Origin: Paramyrothecium sp. XJ0827 | Taxonomy: Eukaryota; Ascomycota; Sordariomycetes; Hypocreales; Stachybotryaceae | Direction: 5' to 3' | Assembly (NCBI GenBank): GCA_020881915.1 | Contig: JAJFPB010000001.1 | Span: 2,232,001-2,296,000, forward strand | Length of the DNA stretch: 64,000 nt | Part shown: in pieces, positions 31,112 through 43,024 of the stretch | Layout of the letters: each line of letters begins with the position of its first letter | Position numbering within the stretch: the first letter of the stretch is position 1 | Made by a program: the position numbers and the translations under genes | The notes under the pieces: generated by a model | Seen by the model: the letters and a program-made list of their open reading frames with translations, nothing else | Databases searched by the model: none | What the model was told of the DNA's origin: nothing

Positions 31112-32820
31112 ATGAGAATGGCGCCAAAACTCGTGCCAAAATATGTATGGGCGTCGCTCGCCATCTCGCTCGGGGGCTTCCTCAACGGCTTCGACACAGG
31201 CTGCATCGGTGCCATCACGCGCATGCCCCAATTCACAGCGACCGTGGGTGAGATGTCGTCCTTCGTGCTCGGAATCACCGTCTCCATGATCATGTTGACT
31301 GGCGCTTTCCCATCTCTATTCTCTGGCCACCTCGCCGACAAAAGGGGCCGTCTCTCCGTCATCAAGCCCGGCGCCATGCTCTTTGGCGTGGGCGCCATCT
31401 TACAAGGCACGTCTTTCAGCCTTGCCCAATTCGTCATCGGCCGCGCAGTTGCTGGGTTCGGTCAAGGGATTTTCCTCGGTAACATGGCCGTTTATATCAC
31501 CGAGGTTGCGCCCATGAAACGCCGCGGCACGTTGGCAGCCATGCCTCAGTTCATGGCCACGACTGGTGTGTGTGCCGGATACTTTGCATGCTACGGGTCA
31601 ATCGCGATACCAGGTAGCATGGCATGGCGGGCGCCGTACATAATACAAGCTGTTGTGTCGTATGCGTTGGCCTTCTGCTGTGTTGAGCTCCCCGAGTCGC
31701 CGAGGTGGTTGATGCTGCGTGGACAGGCCACAGATGCAATGACCTCTCTGCGATTACTCGAGTTCGATATGGAAGAGGCCCGGCGCGATTTTCTCAGTAC
31801 ACCGGTAGAGCAGCAAAACCTTACGAGTCTACAGAGCTTCCAGATGCTCTTCCGGCGTGGTTACCGCTCTAGAACTGTTCTGGCGCTCTTCATCCTTGGC
31901 ATGGTTCAGTTTTCTGGAATTGATGCTGTCACTTATGTGAGTGTCGCTGACCGAAAATTTGCGGGTGTAGGCTCATGACTGACATCATTCTCAAAGTACG
32001 CGCCTGTTCTCTTCGCGCAAGCAGGTATTTCAAGCGATACCTCCTCGTTTCTAGCATCTGGGGTGTCTATGATCGCCATGCTTGTTGCCACCGTCCCTGC
32101 AGTTCTCCTTGCGGACAAATGGGGCCGCCGGACTTCAGCGATCACCGGTGGCCTGGCCTTGTGCACCATGATGTTTTTGATCGGTAGCATGTATGCGTCC
32201 GGATCAGTTCAAGCTTATGGCACAGGGAGATGGGTGGTAGTTGTATCGGTCTACCTCTTCGGCATCATCTATTCCTTCACTTGGGGTATTTTCTCGAAAA
32301 TATACGCAAGTGAGATCCAGCCTGGTCATACCCGGGCAGCGGCAAACTCAATCGGGATGGCTGTCTCTTTTGTGAGTGACCCAACTTTGTCTATGACCAT
32401 GAGAAGTTATCGGCTAATGAAGTATGGTTTCAGTTTTCGAACTGGCTGGTGGCGTTGATTACACCGATTCTTCTCTCGGCATCTGCTTTTGGCGCATACT
32501 TCCTCTTTGGGGGGCTAGCTCTATTCACAGTTGGCGTCCTTGCGACGCAGATGCACGAGACGAAGGGTCGATCTTTAGAAAGCATCCAAGAGGCCTTTCA
32601 ACATCCAGCAACGAGCAATTTTCTCCAGCTGCTTCGACCTTTGCGCCTGCGTCGACGAAATCGGGAGGATACTGGCCCGAGCGATCCCCGAGCAGACAAC
32701 AATGCAGTGCAACTAGAGGCAAGTATTCAGACTGGAGGATCCTCAACAGCCACGGCAGCCAACTCGGTTGCAGTCGGCGCTGGTGCCTTGGGCTCTCGTA
32801 TTGAGCTCTCCTCTACCTGA
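31112..32820 (+). CDS. MFS sugar transporter family protein
   Basis: Plasma-membrane hexose- or sugar-like permease of the major facilitator superfamily. Exons: 31112-31936, 31997-32371, 32434-32820 (introns 60 and 62 bp, phase 0), 528 residues with twelve predicted helices. Signatures: GHLADKRGRLSVIK, GRAVAGFGQGIFLGNMAVYI with TEVAPMKRRG, PESPRWLM in the central loop, and DKWGRRTSAI in the second half. Splicing reconstructs VTYYAPVLFAQAG and AVSFFSNWLVALITP, both standard family segments. The hydrophilic C-terminus of about 80 residues is Ser/Ala-rich. The start was set at the first ATG (31112); 31118 is equally possible. It lies at the left of the accessory block. Substrate not assignable. 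Confidence 0.9.
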
Positions 32821-33998
32821 ATAGCACATATAATCGACATATTTTGCAATAACTCCACAGTGGCAAGAATCATGCCATGAACCTGTCTTTTTTGAACGGT
32901 TCCACCTCGATTGCTGTGGGCTTCTCGGTAAATAACTTCTTTCATCCGAGCGGCGCAAAACACGTTTGCCAAAAAACAGCAGCTCAGCCGGATAACGGGT
33001 GCCGTAATCAATCATTGATGATCGTCATCGTCAGGGGTTTCAGAATTCACATTATGTGTATGGGTTTACAGTCATCATGTTGTATTGAGCTGATAAACCG
33101 AGACCATTTTTATACATTCATCAGGCTCTTGCAATTCAACGCTTTGCCTCATTTAGCTTGCAGTTGTTGACACGCAATTTATTAACACCAGAGGCTTCTT
33201 ATTCCAACCAACATTCAAGTTCAGCAAGTCGCTAGCTCGACGTCGTGATGATTAGTAGCCCTCCTACCTCAACCCATCGTGATATTTTTGAAATCCAATA
33301 CAAAATAATGAGGGATCAAACAGCTTGTTCCATATCCTATGAGTGAGAGAATCTTGAATAGACATCATCACATCCTTGAATGAAATCTGCCGCCTTGAGC
33401 TTCTCTTAAAAGCCACTGATTGAGCAGCCAGATAAACCAACACCATTCCGAACTCACTATGGTGTGCGCTTTTCTTTTGTCTTTAGTCGTATGCAATGCA
33501 GCCTCGAGTCAGTGTAAAAGCCACTGACAACAGCGTATAACAACTGCTACTATTACATGCTCTTTGAAAGGAGTCTCAGGAAATTACCGCGAAACAATTG
33601 TGTGACTCGGATGAACACACTTGTATGCATTAACAGCTTGTGGTATTTTATGGTGCATTGATTCTGCGTCAGAAGCGAGGCGCTACTCTTTCGTGGCACA
33701 CAATGCAAAATGCCGAATGAGGGGACTGGTAACTCATATGCATGACCTAGACACATGCATTGTGCTCGGGGTACTGATATGTCGCACTGCGCCAGCATGA
33801 GCCGTCAGCACGGTGCAGTTGCAGAAAACCTGCTTGCCACCTCTCGGCACATATATATAGCCTGCTGGAACGCACATTCCAACCCCAAATTGTTTGCTTG
33901 AAAATTTCCAAACGCAACTAGGCACACTGTGTATTGATTGGACAACACTACGATTCAGCAGCAGCATCCTTGATCGTGCCACCCTCGGATAGCTGAAA
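32821..33998. other. Intergenic, AT-rich, transporter to cupin
   Basis: AT-rich DNA with the 3' flank of the transporter and the promoter of the cupin gene. No gene recognised. Confidence 0.5.
33851..33859 (+). promoter_or_regulatory. TATA box of the cupin gene
   Basis: ATATATATA followed by G, 140 bp upstream of the cupin ATG. Assigned by motif and spacing. Confidence 0.5.
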
Positions 33999-34701
33999 AT
34001 GTCGACCCTCCCGGACCCGCGCCGTGTCGTCACCGGCCACGATGAAAACGGCAACGCCATTTTCGTTGCTGATAGCGAGGTACCCATCGAGACGATCACA
34101 AAGGACCTCGGTTTTGCAGTACTTTACGAAACGCATCGGTTCCCTGCATCTAACGATGGATGGGATGATCCGCTGCTTCAGCGGACGAAAGATCTTGTCA
34201 ACCCCAACGGGATCGTCCTTCGTGCCGTCGATTTCCAGCCTAATTGCGAGACAGTAAGAAAATCAGTCATCATCGTCGTGATAGTGTGAAGAGCCACTAA
34301 CTATGTTGCCCTAGCTGATGCATCGCACTGAATCGTTGGATTTCGGTATCATAATCCAGGGCGAGATTGTATGGTATGTGATTTTATTCAATACCAGATC
34401 GTTCCGATACTCACTTTATGGCTAGCCGGCTCGACAATGGCGTCGAGAAGACTTTCAAAGCCGGCGACGTATGCGTTCAGCGCGGGACCATTCACGCCTG
34501 GGATAACCGAACTGATTACCCTACAAGGGTCATGTTCATATTGGCAGGTACGTTCGTACCTGAACTCACCAGTGGTGGGCTGTGAATGCTAACGAGTCAA
34601 TTCGCAACGCAGCTGCACAGCCGGTTAATGTTGGTGATAAAACCTTAGGCACCGAAGGATTCAAGCCGAAAGACATGGAGTCCGGCGGTAAGAAGCCTTA
34701 A
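33999..34701 (+). CDS. Small cupin-domain protein
   Basis: Four exons: 33999-34253, 34315-34373, 34426-34547, 34613-34701 (introns 61, 52 and 65 bp), 174 residues. The second half is a single RmlC-like cupin barrel: FGIIIQGEIVCRLDNGVEKT, then FKAGDVCVQRGTIHAWDNRT and RVMFILAAAQPV. It carries the usual G-x-I-...-G and P/R-G-T-x-H-A-W motifs with a metal-ligand-type His, so metal binding is possible. No signal peptide. The substrate is unknown; such single cupins often sit in fungal secondary-metabolite clusters as isomerases, dioxygenases or accessory proteins. The last intron uses donor GTACGT. A TATA box lies 140 bp upstream. Confidence 0.85.
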
Positions 34702-35166
34702 ATACCCAACTAAGATAGGAGCTATCAACGGTGCCAAGATTTATCCAGATACCGCAAAATAGACATGCTGCTTGATGGGCTTAGGATTGGAGTGGTTGCT
34801 ACAGCTCCGTAGCCCCTGTGCACCAGAAGAGGTCATACACGAGTAAGCCGCCAACATCACAGATTCTGTTCAACGACTTTGATAGAACTCCAGAACCATT
34901 AATATCACGAGAAGTGATTGCCAGCAGATAAAGTCCTCAATTGAAGTTTACACTGCATCGATAAATCTAGCATCTTTTCTAGTACTTGATGAATCGTACA
35001 CCTGGTGACAAACGCAATGGCAGATCAAACCAGCCTGTCTGCAGTATGACTTTGTCGTCATACGGTTCATCCATAGCAGTGGTTAGGTCCCACTAAAACC
35101 AGGCTCGCTCTTTCAAGCGCAGCCTCAAAAGCTGGTGAGTCGTGAGTTTGGATTCTGGATTTCGTT
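34702..35166. other. Intergenic, cupin to Phs1-like dehydratase
   Basis: Short convergent interval holding both 3' flanks. Nothing else recognised. Confidence 0.55.
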
Positions 35167-35930
35167 TCAGTGCCGCTTGCTTTCGGATTTCCCCAATACT
35201 CGACGTCGCTGAGAAAGCATATGTGTGTACATAATATAGCTGGCTATCGCAACATGTAAGCCGAAGGCCAGTTCTCCAAGGCAAGCTTGACCTACCAGGA
35301 ATGTAACTGAGGAAGCCAAGCAATAAGTAAGTTCGGTAAGGCAGGCTGATATCCGTAGTGGTGAATAAGCTGAGGTAGACTAGGTACGCCTCACTCAAAA
35401 GGCCAGGTGGATAAAGAACAGTAAAAGCGCTGTACCTGCAAGGGAATCAGTCTAATGCTCGTACTGCTAGCAATGTAGATTATTTACCGGAGCCATTTCA
35501 AGAATGAAGGAGCATCTCCTGTCGTGAGGAGCACAACAAAGTATCCGTATCTGATGACCTCGGAAAGACCCCAGAAGATGACGCAACCCAGGAATCCCCA
35601 AGCACCGGATGCGCCTCGACCATCTGCTCCAACAATGATCTCTGGGAAAGCCACCATGACAGTCCAGACCACGAGATTCTTGCCAATAACTTGAATGGCC
35701 GTGGTGACGGGGGATGTCCTGACCAATCCAGTAGCTGCATGGACAACTTCAATCACGGCTAAAGACTGGGTGCCGGTAAGGAAAGGCGACAGTAATTCAT
35801 CGTAGAGGTCATGGAGCCGGTCCTGCGAGTACAGCACCGGTGCTAGGGATACAGCGCGAAATAGTAGGTATGCCCAGAGCGCCAGGGACACGGCATTGTA
35901 GGCCGCCAGATACTGAGAAGCGAAAGACAT
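35167..35930 (-). CDS. Phs1-like 3-hydroxyacyl-CoA dehydratase (HACD/PTPLA family)
   Basis: ER membrane enzyme removing water from 3-hydroxyacyl-CoA, as in the third step of very-long-chain fatty-acid elongation. Exons: 35930-35488, 35435-35296, 35243-35167 (introns 52 and 52 bp), 219 residues, matching the family's usual ~215-220. Seen: N-terminal YLAAYNAVSLALWAYLL, SLAVIEVVHAATGLVRTSPV, WGLSEVIRYGYFVVLL, KWLRYSAFTVLYPPGLLSEA and the ending YIMYTHMLSQRRRVLGKSES with a lysine/arginine-rich ER-type tail. The catalytic Tyr and Glu (VLYPPGLLSE, seven apart) are both present. The ATG at 35930 is preferred over an upstream in-frame TTG. Its surroundings suggest a specialised paralogue rather than the housekeeping PHS1, but I cannot see whether another copy exists. 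Confidence 0.87.
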
Positions 35931-37456
35931 TGTTCTCCTCTTGCGTCGGTCAATCAATGATTTGTTTCTGCGAAGTGGCTTCCACAGCCAGCAATTTCTT
36001 CCAGGTTGGACTCGGTCAGCAGTGCCTCGGCGTCCAAGTCCCCACCAACTAACCCATCAGAGCAATTTCTCCCGTGCCCAATTGGAGTAGCGCCCCGATC
36101 CTTCCATAGGAGCTTCACATGCTCGCCAAGACCTTTACCTTTGAGCTGCGTGGTATGAAGAAAATTGCTATTTCTCATTGGGTCAGCTTTCACATTGTGA
36201 GAAATGAAGGTGGAGGCCAAACGCGAAAGGCTTCGATAAGATACGTTTTCTTGATTGATCATGGTTGAAATAACTTGATATACTCTTTCAGCATTGCCTT
36301 TTCAGCTGGCTCTCTTTCAAATGCTGCACAGCCAAATGCCTGATACCTCAAGCAGCGACTGAGTGACTCATTCGTGCATGAAACAATACAACTCGTATTT
36401 TTGGGGGTGCAAGACTGGAATTGCGCTATCAGCCTCGAACAGACAGTGGGTGACAAATGGACAATGAGAGCGAGTGGGCTCAATGAAGGTGAGGTGTGAA
36501 CTGGAGTCTTTCATGCTCAATTCTCTGACCAATCATTTGATAATGTTTGGACTATGTGACACAGGAATACATTCCAAACCTACCGGATGTACAGACCAAA
36601 GTCCACGCACAAGAACAGTCTTGATCTGTGCTCTTTCTACTTAACCTGTAAAATCAGTGACTCTGACACCTTACCAGTATTTACTAGTGGGTTGAATCTA
36701 CGTTGCAAGTTCTAGAACACATCGAAGTTTATTTTTTTATCAATGTCGCGCACATAGAAACCACACAGCCTAGAGAACGTGTAACTAGGATTATAGCTAC
36801 ACACAACTCAACCCATCTCCGCGACAATATATACGTGATTCTATACAATACGAAGGACATTGTTGATATGACTGCAACGACGAACCTGAATTAGGGCAAC
36901 ACTTCGCCGAAAGGCTTAGAGGGCAATTCGGGAGTCGTCTCCTGTCAACATGCCCATTCGAAAGCGTGCTACCAACTTACGTGATTCAATGAATGGGTGG
37001 CCTACACACTTGGCAAGTTGATGACAACTACGTGCTTACTCTGGCTCTGAAGCCATGTTTGCAATTTCAGCAACTGAAATGCTGCTACACCAAGCACTGG
37101 CATAGTCAAGCTCTGCCTCGAAACCCCCGCATAAGCTTTCATCGTGTGCAGCTTCCAGTTTCGACTCTTGGATTACCAAGCACACGAGGCTATTGAACAT
37201 ATTGACCATACAAGCTCGAAGGGCACACGGCTGCTCCAGCTGCCCATTTAAGGTAAATGAGACGTTGATTGAGAACAGATGAGGAGATGAAATGGCCATA
37301 TTCACTTCAGATACGGAAAAATTTGCGTACTACAGCTGCCATTGTCATATATGCCTCGCCAAAAATCGCCAAGTCGCTGAACTACAATCTACAGTGTCGT
37401 CTACAACCTGCTGCCTACCACTAATGCTAGAAGCAATGTATGAAGTGGTCCCACGA
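35931..37456. other. Intergenic, Phs1-like to P450
   Basis: About 1.5 kb of AT-rich DNA. No spliced gene could be built. It contains the dehydratase promoter and the P450 3' flank. Confidence 0.5.
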
Positions 37457-39184
37457 TCACACTTCACGCTTCTTGACAACTGCCTCGAATCCTGTCTGGT
37501 GTTTTGTTGTGATTATGAATGAATCACTGTATGGCTCAATGCTGTCCTCCATTCCAGGTCCAAATTTAAAGTCGAAACGCTGCACCAGGGCAGCTATTAC
37601 AATGTACAACTCAGCCCAAGCAAGACTGCGGATCGTGTTAGCGAGAATTTCGCGGGTGTAAAGTGTGTCTGTGCGTCAAAACTTACTACATTCCCATACA
37701 GATTCTTGTACCACGGGAGAACGGGGCATAAGTCCCATCTGCCTCCCTCCGGACCTCCATATCAATCCACCTCTCTGGCTTGAAAGACTTTGGCTCTGGG
37801 TACAAGCTCTCGTCAAGGTGCATTAGCAGTGCTGTCATCCCAACCGGGGTGCCCGCTGGAATTCGCCATTCCTCATACACGAGGTCACGGTCAGGGGCAA
37901 TTCTAGCCAGGCGGGTGCAGATACCGGGCATCAAACGTAATCCTTCCATCAAGACAGCAGTCAGATATGGTAAGTTCTCGAGAGTCGCGTAACTTAAGGG
38001 TGTGCCTTGCTGATCGAGCCCAGCGCCGGCAAGCTCAGCTCTAAGCTGGTGCAGAATATCGCTGTTACTGTAAATGTAATACAAGGTAACACGCATTACC
38101 TGGGCGGTTGTCTCAAATGCAGCCCCGGTAATTGTACTGATATCATCGTTCACTCTCGCGAAGGTCTTTTCCGAGCCAGGGAGGTCAGATTGTAAGATCG
38201 CATGCACGATTGTGGACGGCTTCGAGTTTCCAGGCTCATTATCCAAAGTGCCCGCCATAATGCTCTTGGTTAGATCCATGACATCCTATCATTCATGATT
38301 TTAGCTTCAGAACGGTCATGATATAAGTGCCAACGCATCTTGAAGAGGTTTGTGGAAGACTCACTCTTAGGTATGCAAAGAAAGTTCTTGCTCCAGCATC
38401 TCCCATGTTCTCTAAGAATGAGATAGGGATTGATTGCAGAAGTGGACCGTACCAGCGAATGTGCTTGGTTATCTGCCAGATAATACCACCATTTTGAAAG
38501 ATGGTTGCCATGGCTCCATTGAAATCCTCGACATCTAGGTTGTTGTAGCTCTTGCCTAGAAGATATTCCAGAGCCACGTCTCTGGCAAATGCGCTCACAG
38601 CGGCGCCAAGGTCTAGAGACTTCGCAGTTTCCGAGAACTCTTCAATCCTCTGGCAAAGTTTATTGGCCGTCTGCTGGATGATATGCTCTTTGCTGAGGAT
38701 GTTCCTCTTAGAGAAGAAAGGGTTCAAGGGAGCACGTCGCTGTCGATGCAAGTGATGGTCGGCCGTGCAGATCGTGGCTTGTTTAACCCCAAACGCATCG
38801 TAGGCCCAGCTGTACTTATTCCATCGGCCGTCTTGACGATAGAGCTGTTCGTAAAATGTGACGTCGCTGATATGAAGCTCGTGCGGGCTAATGCGGATGA
38901 TAGGCCCTATGACCTTGATAAGCTTCTGGGCCAGCGGATAATTGCACGCACTCACCGTATTGCTTATGCAACTCAGCAATCTTGAAGGTGTAACGTCCAC
39001 GGCATACTACGTCGTAGTAAGCTTCATACCATCGCGTAGCTGCAGCCAACTTTGGCCCAGGAAACTTGGCAAGGGGGTGGAAGTAGAGTCTATAGGTTAA
39101 AGTGCTCGCTATGTAGAGAATAATAGCGGTGACAAGAGCCGAAGTAGCGGACATGCCGAGCAAGTCTGTCTGTGTTGCGTCCAT
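37457..39184 (-). CDS. Cytochrome P450 monooxygenase
   Basis: ER-anchored haem monooxygenase, probably acting on a secondary metabolite. Exons: 39184-38956, 38906-38365, 38285-37687, 37625-37457 (introns 49, 79 and 61 bp), 512 residues. An N-terminal membrane anchor (residues ~12-30) is followed by the hinge [14 protein letters not shown]. Then [16 protein letters not shown] (rebuilt across intron 1), I-helix [10 protein letters not shown], ExxR in [13 protein letters not shown], and the haem loop [11 protein letters not shown] with its Cys ligand, continuing across the last intron as [20 protein letters not shown]. All key motifs are intact. The overall pattern resembles fungal P450s annotated as trichodiene oxygenase-like, but the substrate cannot be inferred. 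Confidence 0.92.
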
Positions 39185-41115
39185 GAAGAATCAAGTAATC
39201 TTGTTGCAGTTTGTATTTTCCTTCTTTTGTCTGCGGCAAATACGGCTGGCCGGAAAAGTGGTTTGTGTCTTAATTTCTTGCACACACTGCCAACCACAAA
39301 TTGGGCGACCAAACCAACATGCATATGCTGCTTCCAACACGTTGCATTCTGCAAATAAAGCTGCAACGAACCACTCTTTTCTGCGCCGTTTGCAAATCTT
39401 CTCCGAGCTTGTTAAAGCTCGACCTGCAGGTGAGCCAAGCGAGGAAAAGCGGACATCTGCAGGATGTCACCAAGGTTCGCAACGGATGTTGGGCAGGCTC
39501 AAGATCTCGACGCAGCTGATGGTGTTGGTCCTCCCTTGTTATCCTTGCAGTATTGCAACACATGCCTGTTTTCATGCCGGATGTTTATTGTAGGATAAAG
39601 AGGCCAGGCCCCGTCTCAATGACCATTTCTTTCTCCAACATTACTCCGGTTATCCATCTTCATGAACGGGGATAATGTGGTTGGGTGGAAAAGGAAATGC
39701 CTCTTGCTTCAGCTACCCTAAACCGGGTTGGGATAGAACTTGCTATGTGTTGGAAAAAAGTCAAATATGTAGCATTGATATACTGATATTACATCTAGGC
39801 TATTCGCATGTGGTCAAGACTCCGAGGTCAATCATGGAGCATCTGGTATAGTACGTTCGCAAGTCCTCCAAGACACCGCCAACAAAGAAAGGAAGTGTAT
39901 CGCTAAGTTGCGGCTGAAAAGCTATTCTTTGCGGGAATGACAGGGATAACCATCAATTGGAGGGGCTGAGCATTTGACGAGGCACAGGTCTTTTCGTGTG
40001 GTAGGTTGTTGGAGGAATGCTGAAAGGAAGGCGGTCTGGTCCGCCAAGTGGAACTCGCGTCAGTTGCTGCGCTCTCGATGCAACAGTTCCTTGCTTCGTT
40101 AGACTAGGGGCACCGGCCGTCCATCCGGATGGACCCTCGATGCTGCGAACGGCTTCTTCCGTCACTAGTTATCTAGCACCTTCTCCACGTTGATACGACC
40201 CTGACAACACATTCGCGTCTTGCATTTCCATTCGTTTGTGGGAGTGAGGGGGTTGCCGTTCTGTACCGTTGTGTCATGCATTTGATCGGAGCTCGCTTAA
40301 TATTCTGGATAATATACCTCTGTACCATCCATGGTATTAGCTGTCAGCTGGGTTAAGATTGAATGCGTGGCCAAAATTTTCAACCAGGCCGATCAGGGGA
40401 CTTTACTCCGGACCACCAACTCGGATTGTTTTTCGTGCTTTTGCCAGACAAAGGTGCTAAAACACCGCCCTTGTCATGGCCGTCCACAGCTCTTTGTGGT
40501 CAAGTTTTGGCTTATTGGCGCGAGACTAATGAGTCCATTATGGGATTGGAGGCCTAAACCATGCCAGCCACAGTGCATTAATTGAAGAAAAGGGATCTAC
40601 CAGGGATCGATGGACTTTCTAGTGGCTCATGCTTATTACAGTTCCCCACGCTTGGCGACCCCCCGGACAAGCAGCATTGCGCGCATTGAACTCTGCGCAA
40701 ATGATAGCGAACAAGGCTCAAATGAGGAGCTTGCATCATCACTATGACTTGATCGTCGCGAACGATGCTAAGTTGGGTCGGGGATAAAACTCCTTTTGCA
40801 ATAGTCTAGTTTCCACGTGGTTAGCATCATCCTACAGATGAACAAGGGTTCTTACCGGACTAGCATGTCATCAGGACCGAGCTGTATGTAGAAAGGAGGG
40901 GAGCTCTGCGAGTACCTCCGCCACGTAGCACGACCCTGGCAATCAATTGCGCCGTTGAATGTCCTTGGCTTTTGAAGGGTCCGTCTCGGGCTATAACCCC
41001 GGCAACCCCACCCCTAAAGGATGTCGTCTGAGGAGTGTCTGGACCTCAACTTGCGCGAGCCCATCGACTCCTCGCCAGCCTTTAAACCCCTTGCACTTTT
41101 ACACACGATATCACA
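39185..41115. other. Intergenic, P450 to methyltransferase
   Basis: About 1.9 kb divergent interval. No gene recognised. Presumably it holds both promoters. Confidence 0.5.
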
Positions 41116-42460
41116 ATGACCACAAACACCGAGGCTCCTAACACCGATACCGAGGCCTCGGCCACCAACAACCCGGCTCCCATCGAGGTAGCCAACCCCG
41201 GGGACTTGGAAGAGGACGAGTTCAACGAGCTCGAGTGGGATGCCGAGTCGTCTGCTAGCGCCAGCATCACTTCCAGTGTCTTGCAGCATTCGTACGAACA
41301 CGGGAGACGAGTACGTTGTCATTTTTCGCATGGAAATGCCCGCGCTGAACGACGATAGTACCATCATTTCCGAAATGGGCGATACCCAATTCCCAACGAT
41401 GACGTTGAGCAGGGAAGAGAAGCGATGAAGCATGCTGTACACCTGGAGCTACTCGAGTGAGTCATTGCATCAGGAACAATCTTTCATCGAGTCGAGAATG
41501 AGCTAACTTTAAGTCTAAAGCGGCGTGCTCATCTATGCGGATGTTGGTGATAACCCCCAAAAGATCCTGGATCTAGGAACGGGTGTCGGAACATGGGCCA
41601 TTGACGGTGAGTAAGAGGTGAAAGGACAGCAAAGTTAACGTGGCTGACAACACAGTGGCCGATCAATACCCCAGCGCCGAGGTTGTCGGAGTAGACTTGA
41701 GCCCTATTCAATCTAGCTGGGTGCCGCCAAACCTGTACTGAGCCCAAGGTCAGCCCAACCTAGGTACACGCTGACCAGACTATAGAAAGTTTATACTCGA
41801 TGATATTGAAGACGAGTGGGCTCAGGGGAATGACTGGGATCTCATTCACAGCCGACATCTTTTGCCAGCGCTGAAGAGCGCCGACAAGGTTATCCAAATG
41901 GCTTTCGAGTAAGTTGATGGTGCGAACACTAGACCTGCGACAAGCCATACTGACGTGCTTCGAGCAATCTGAAACCTGGCGGTTGGTGGGATTCGCAGGA
42001 CTTTGGAGGGATGATCAAGTGCGACGACGGAACAGTTGGAAAGGATTCGGCCCTCGTTAAGTTCATGGAACTTTGCGACCAGGCAATGACCAAATTCGGC
42101 ATGGTTTTCCGCAGAGGAAGCACCTTAGGAGAACTCTTGGACAAGGCAGGATTCACGCGCGTGCAATGCCGTACGATCAAAGTACCCGTGGGAACGTGGC
42201 CTAAGGATCCCACCCTGCGTCTCGTCGGCCAGTACATGCTTAATGTCATGTCGGACCTGATGGGTGCGTTCGGAGCGAAGCCGTTCCGAGCAATGGGAAT
42301 GGAGCCAGCTGAGATCGAGGTGTTCCTGTCGGAGGCCCGCAAGGATATGAAGGATCCGAAGCAGCATGCCTATCTGGAGTTCAAGCTCTGGAGAGGGCAG
42401 AAGCCTCTGACTGCACCCGCGGCCCCCGAGGCCAGCTCGCCGCCACCTGCGGAGGCTTAA
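41116..42460 (+). CDS. LaeA-like SAM-dependent methyltransferase
   Basis: Six exons: 41116-41310, 41359-41456, 41521-41606, 41656-41734, 41786-41908, 41965-42460 (introns 48-64 bp), 358 residues. The first ~55 residues are acidic and disordered. Then [20 protein letters not shown], the pre-domain block common to LaeA-like proteins, is rebuilt across intron 1. The SAM-binding motif I is [14 protein letters not shown], with [10 protein letters not shown] (motif II), LDDIEDEW and [10 protein letters not shown] following at successive junctions. The C-terminal ~25 residues are Ala/Pro-rich. Family members include velvet-complex regulators and small-molecule O-methyltransferases; the neighbouring P450 and cupin favour the latter here (inference). 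It is the most intron-dense gene of the window. Confidence 0.9.
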
Positions 42461-43024
42461 ACGCAGCTGGTTCTAGTTCTGAGCGCGAAAATTCCCACGA
42501 CTTAATGAGACCGTATGTAACAGAGCGTTATGCGAGCGTGCGTTTATCGGGCCGGAAGACAGAAGCTATGCTGTGACTGTGGATGCTCTGATGTTGGTGA
42601 CTTTCCACTTCGAAGCGTTCGTATGACCGAGTCCGGCATGAACATTGTATAATGCGTATGATATGGCTTGGTTTGGCCAGAAGAACTCAGTAACTGCCAT
42701 TGTGAGGGTGGAGGAAGTGGGGCTATGGAGTAAATGAAACCTGAGGTCGTGATGTCTCTCCAAATATGACCAGACGGCAGCCAACGATACAGTGCCAATT
42801 TTGTATGGCCAATTCGCACGGTATGCTAATCGTTATCGCGGTCAACTTTTTCAAGATGGAACGGATTCCAGCGGCCTAAATTCGTCGACAGCTCGCGACA
42901 CTTCCTTACATGCCTCTTAAAGAAAGAAGAAAATGAGACGCTGCTGACCAATCGCTCTATCCATAAATTCTCTTTGGCCTACGACTGTCTACCAATCTCT
43001 CTCGTTCGCTACCAATCTTCCGCC
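42461..43024. other. Intergenic, methyltransferase to JIP5
   Basis: 564 bp separating two plus-strand genes; contains the JIP5 promoter. Nothing else seen. Confidence 0.55.
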
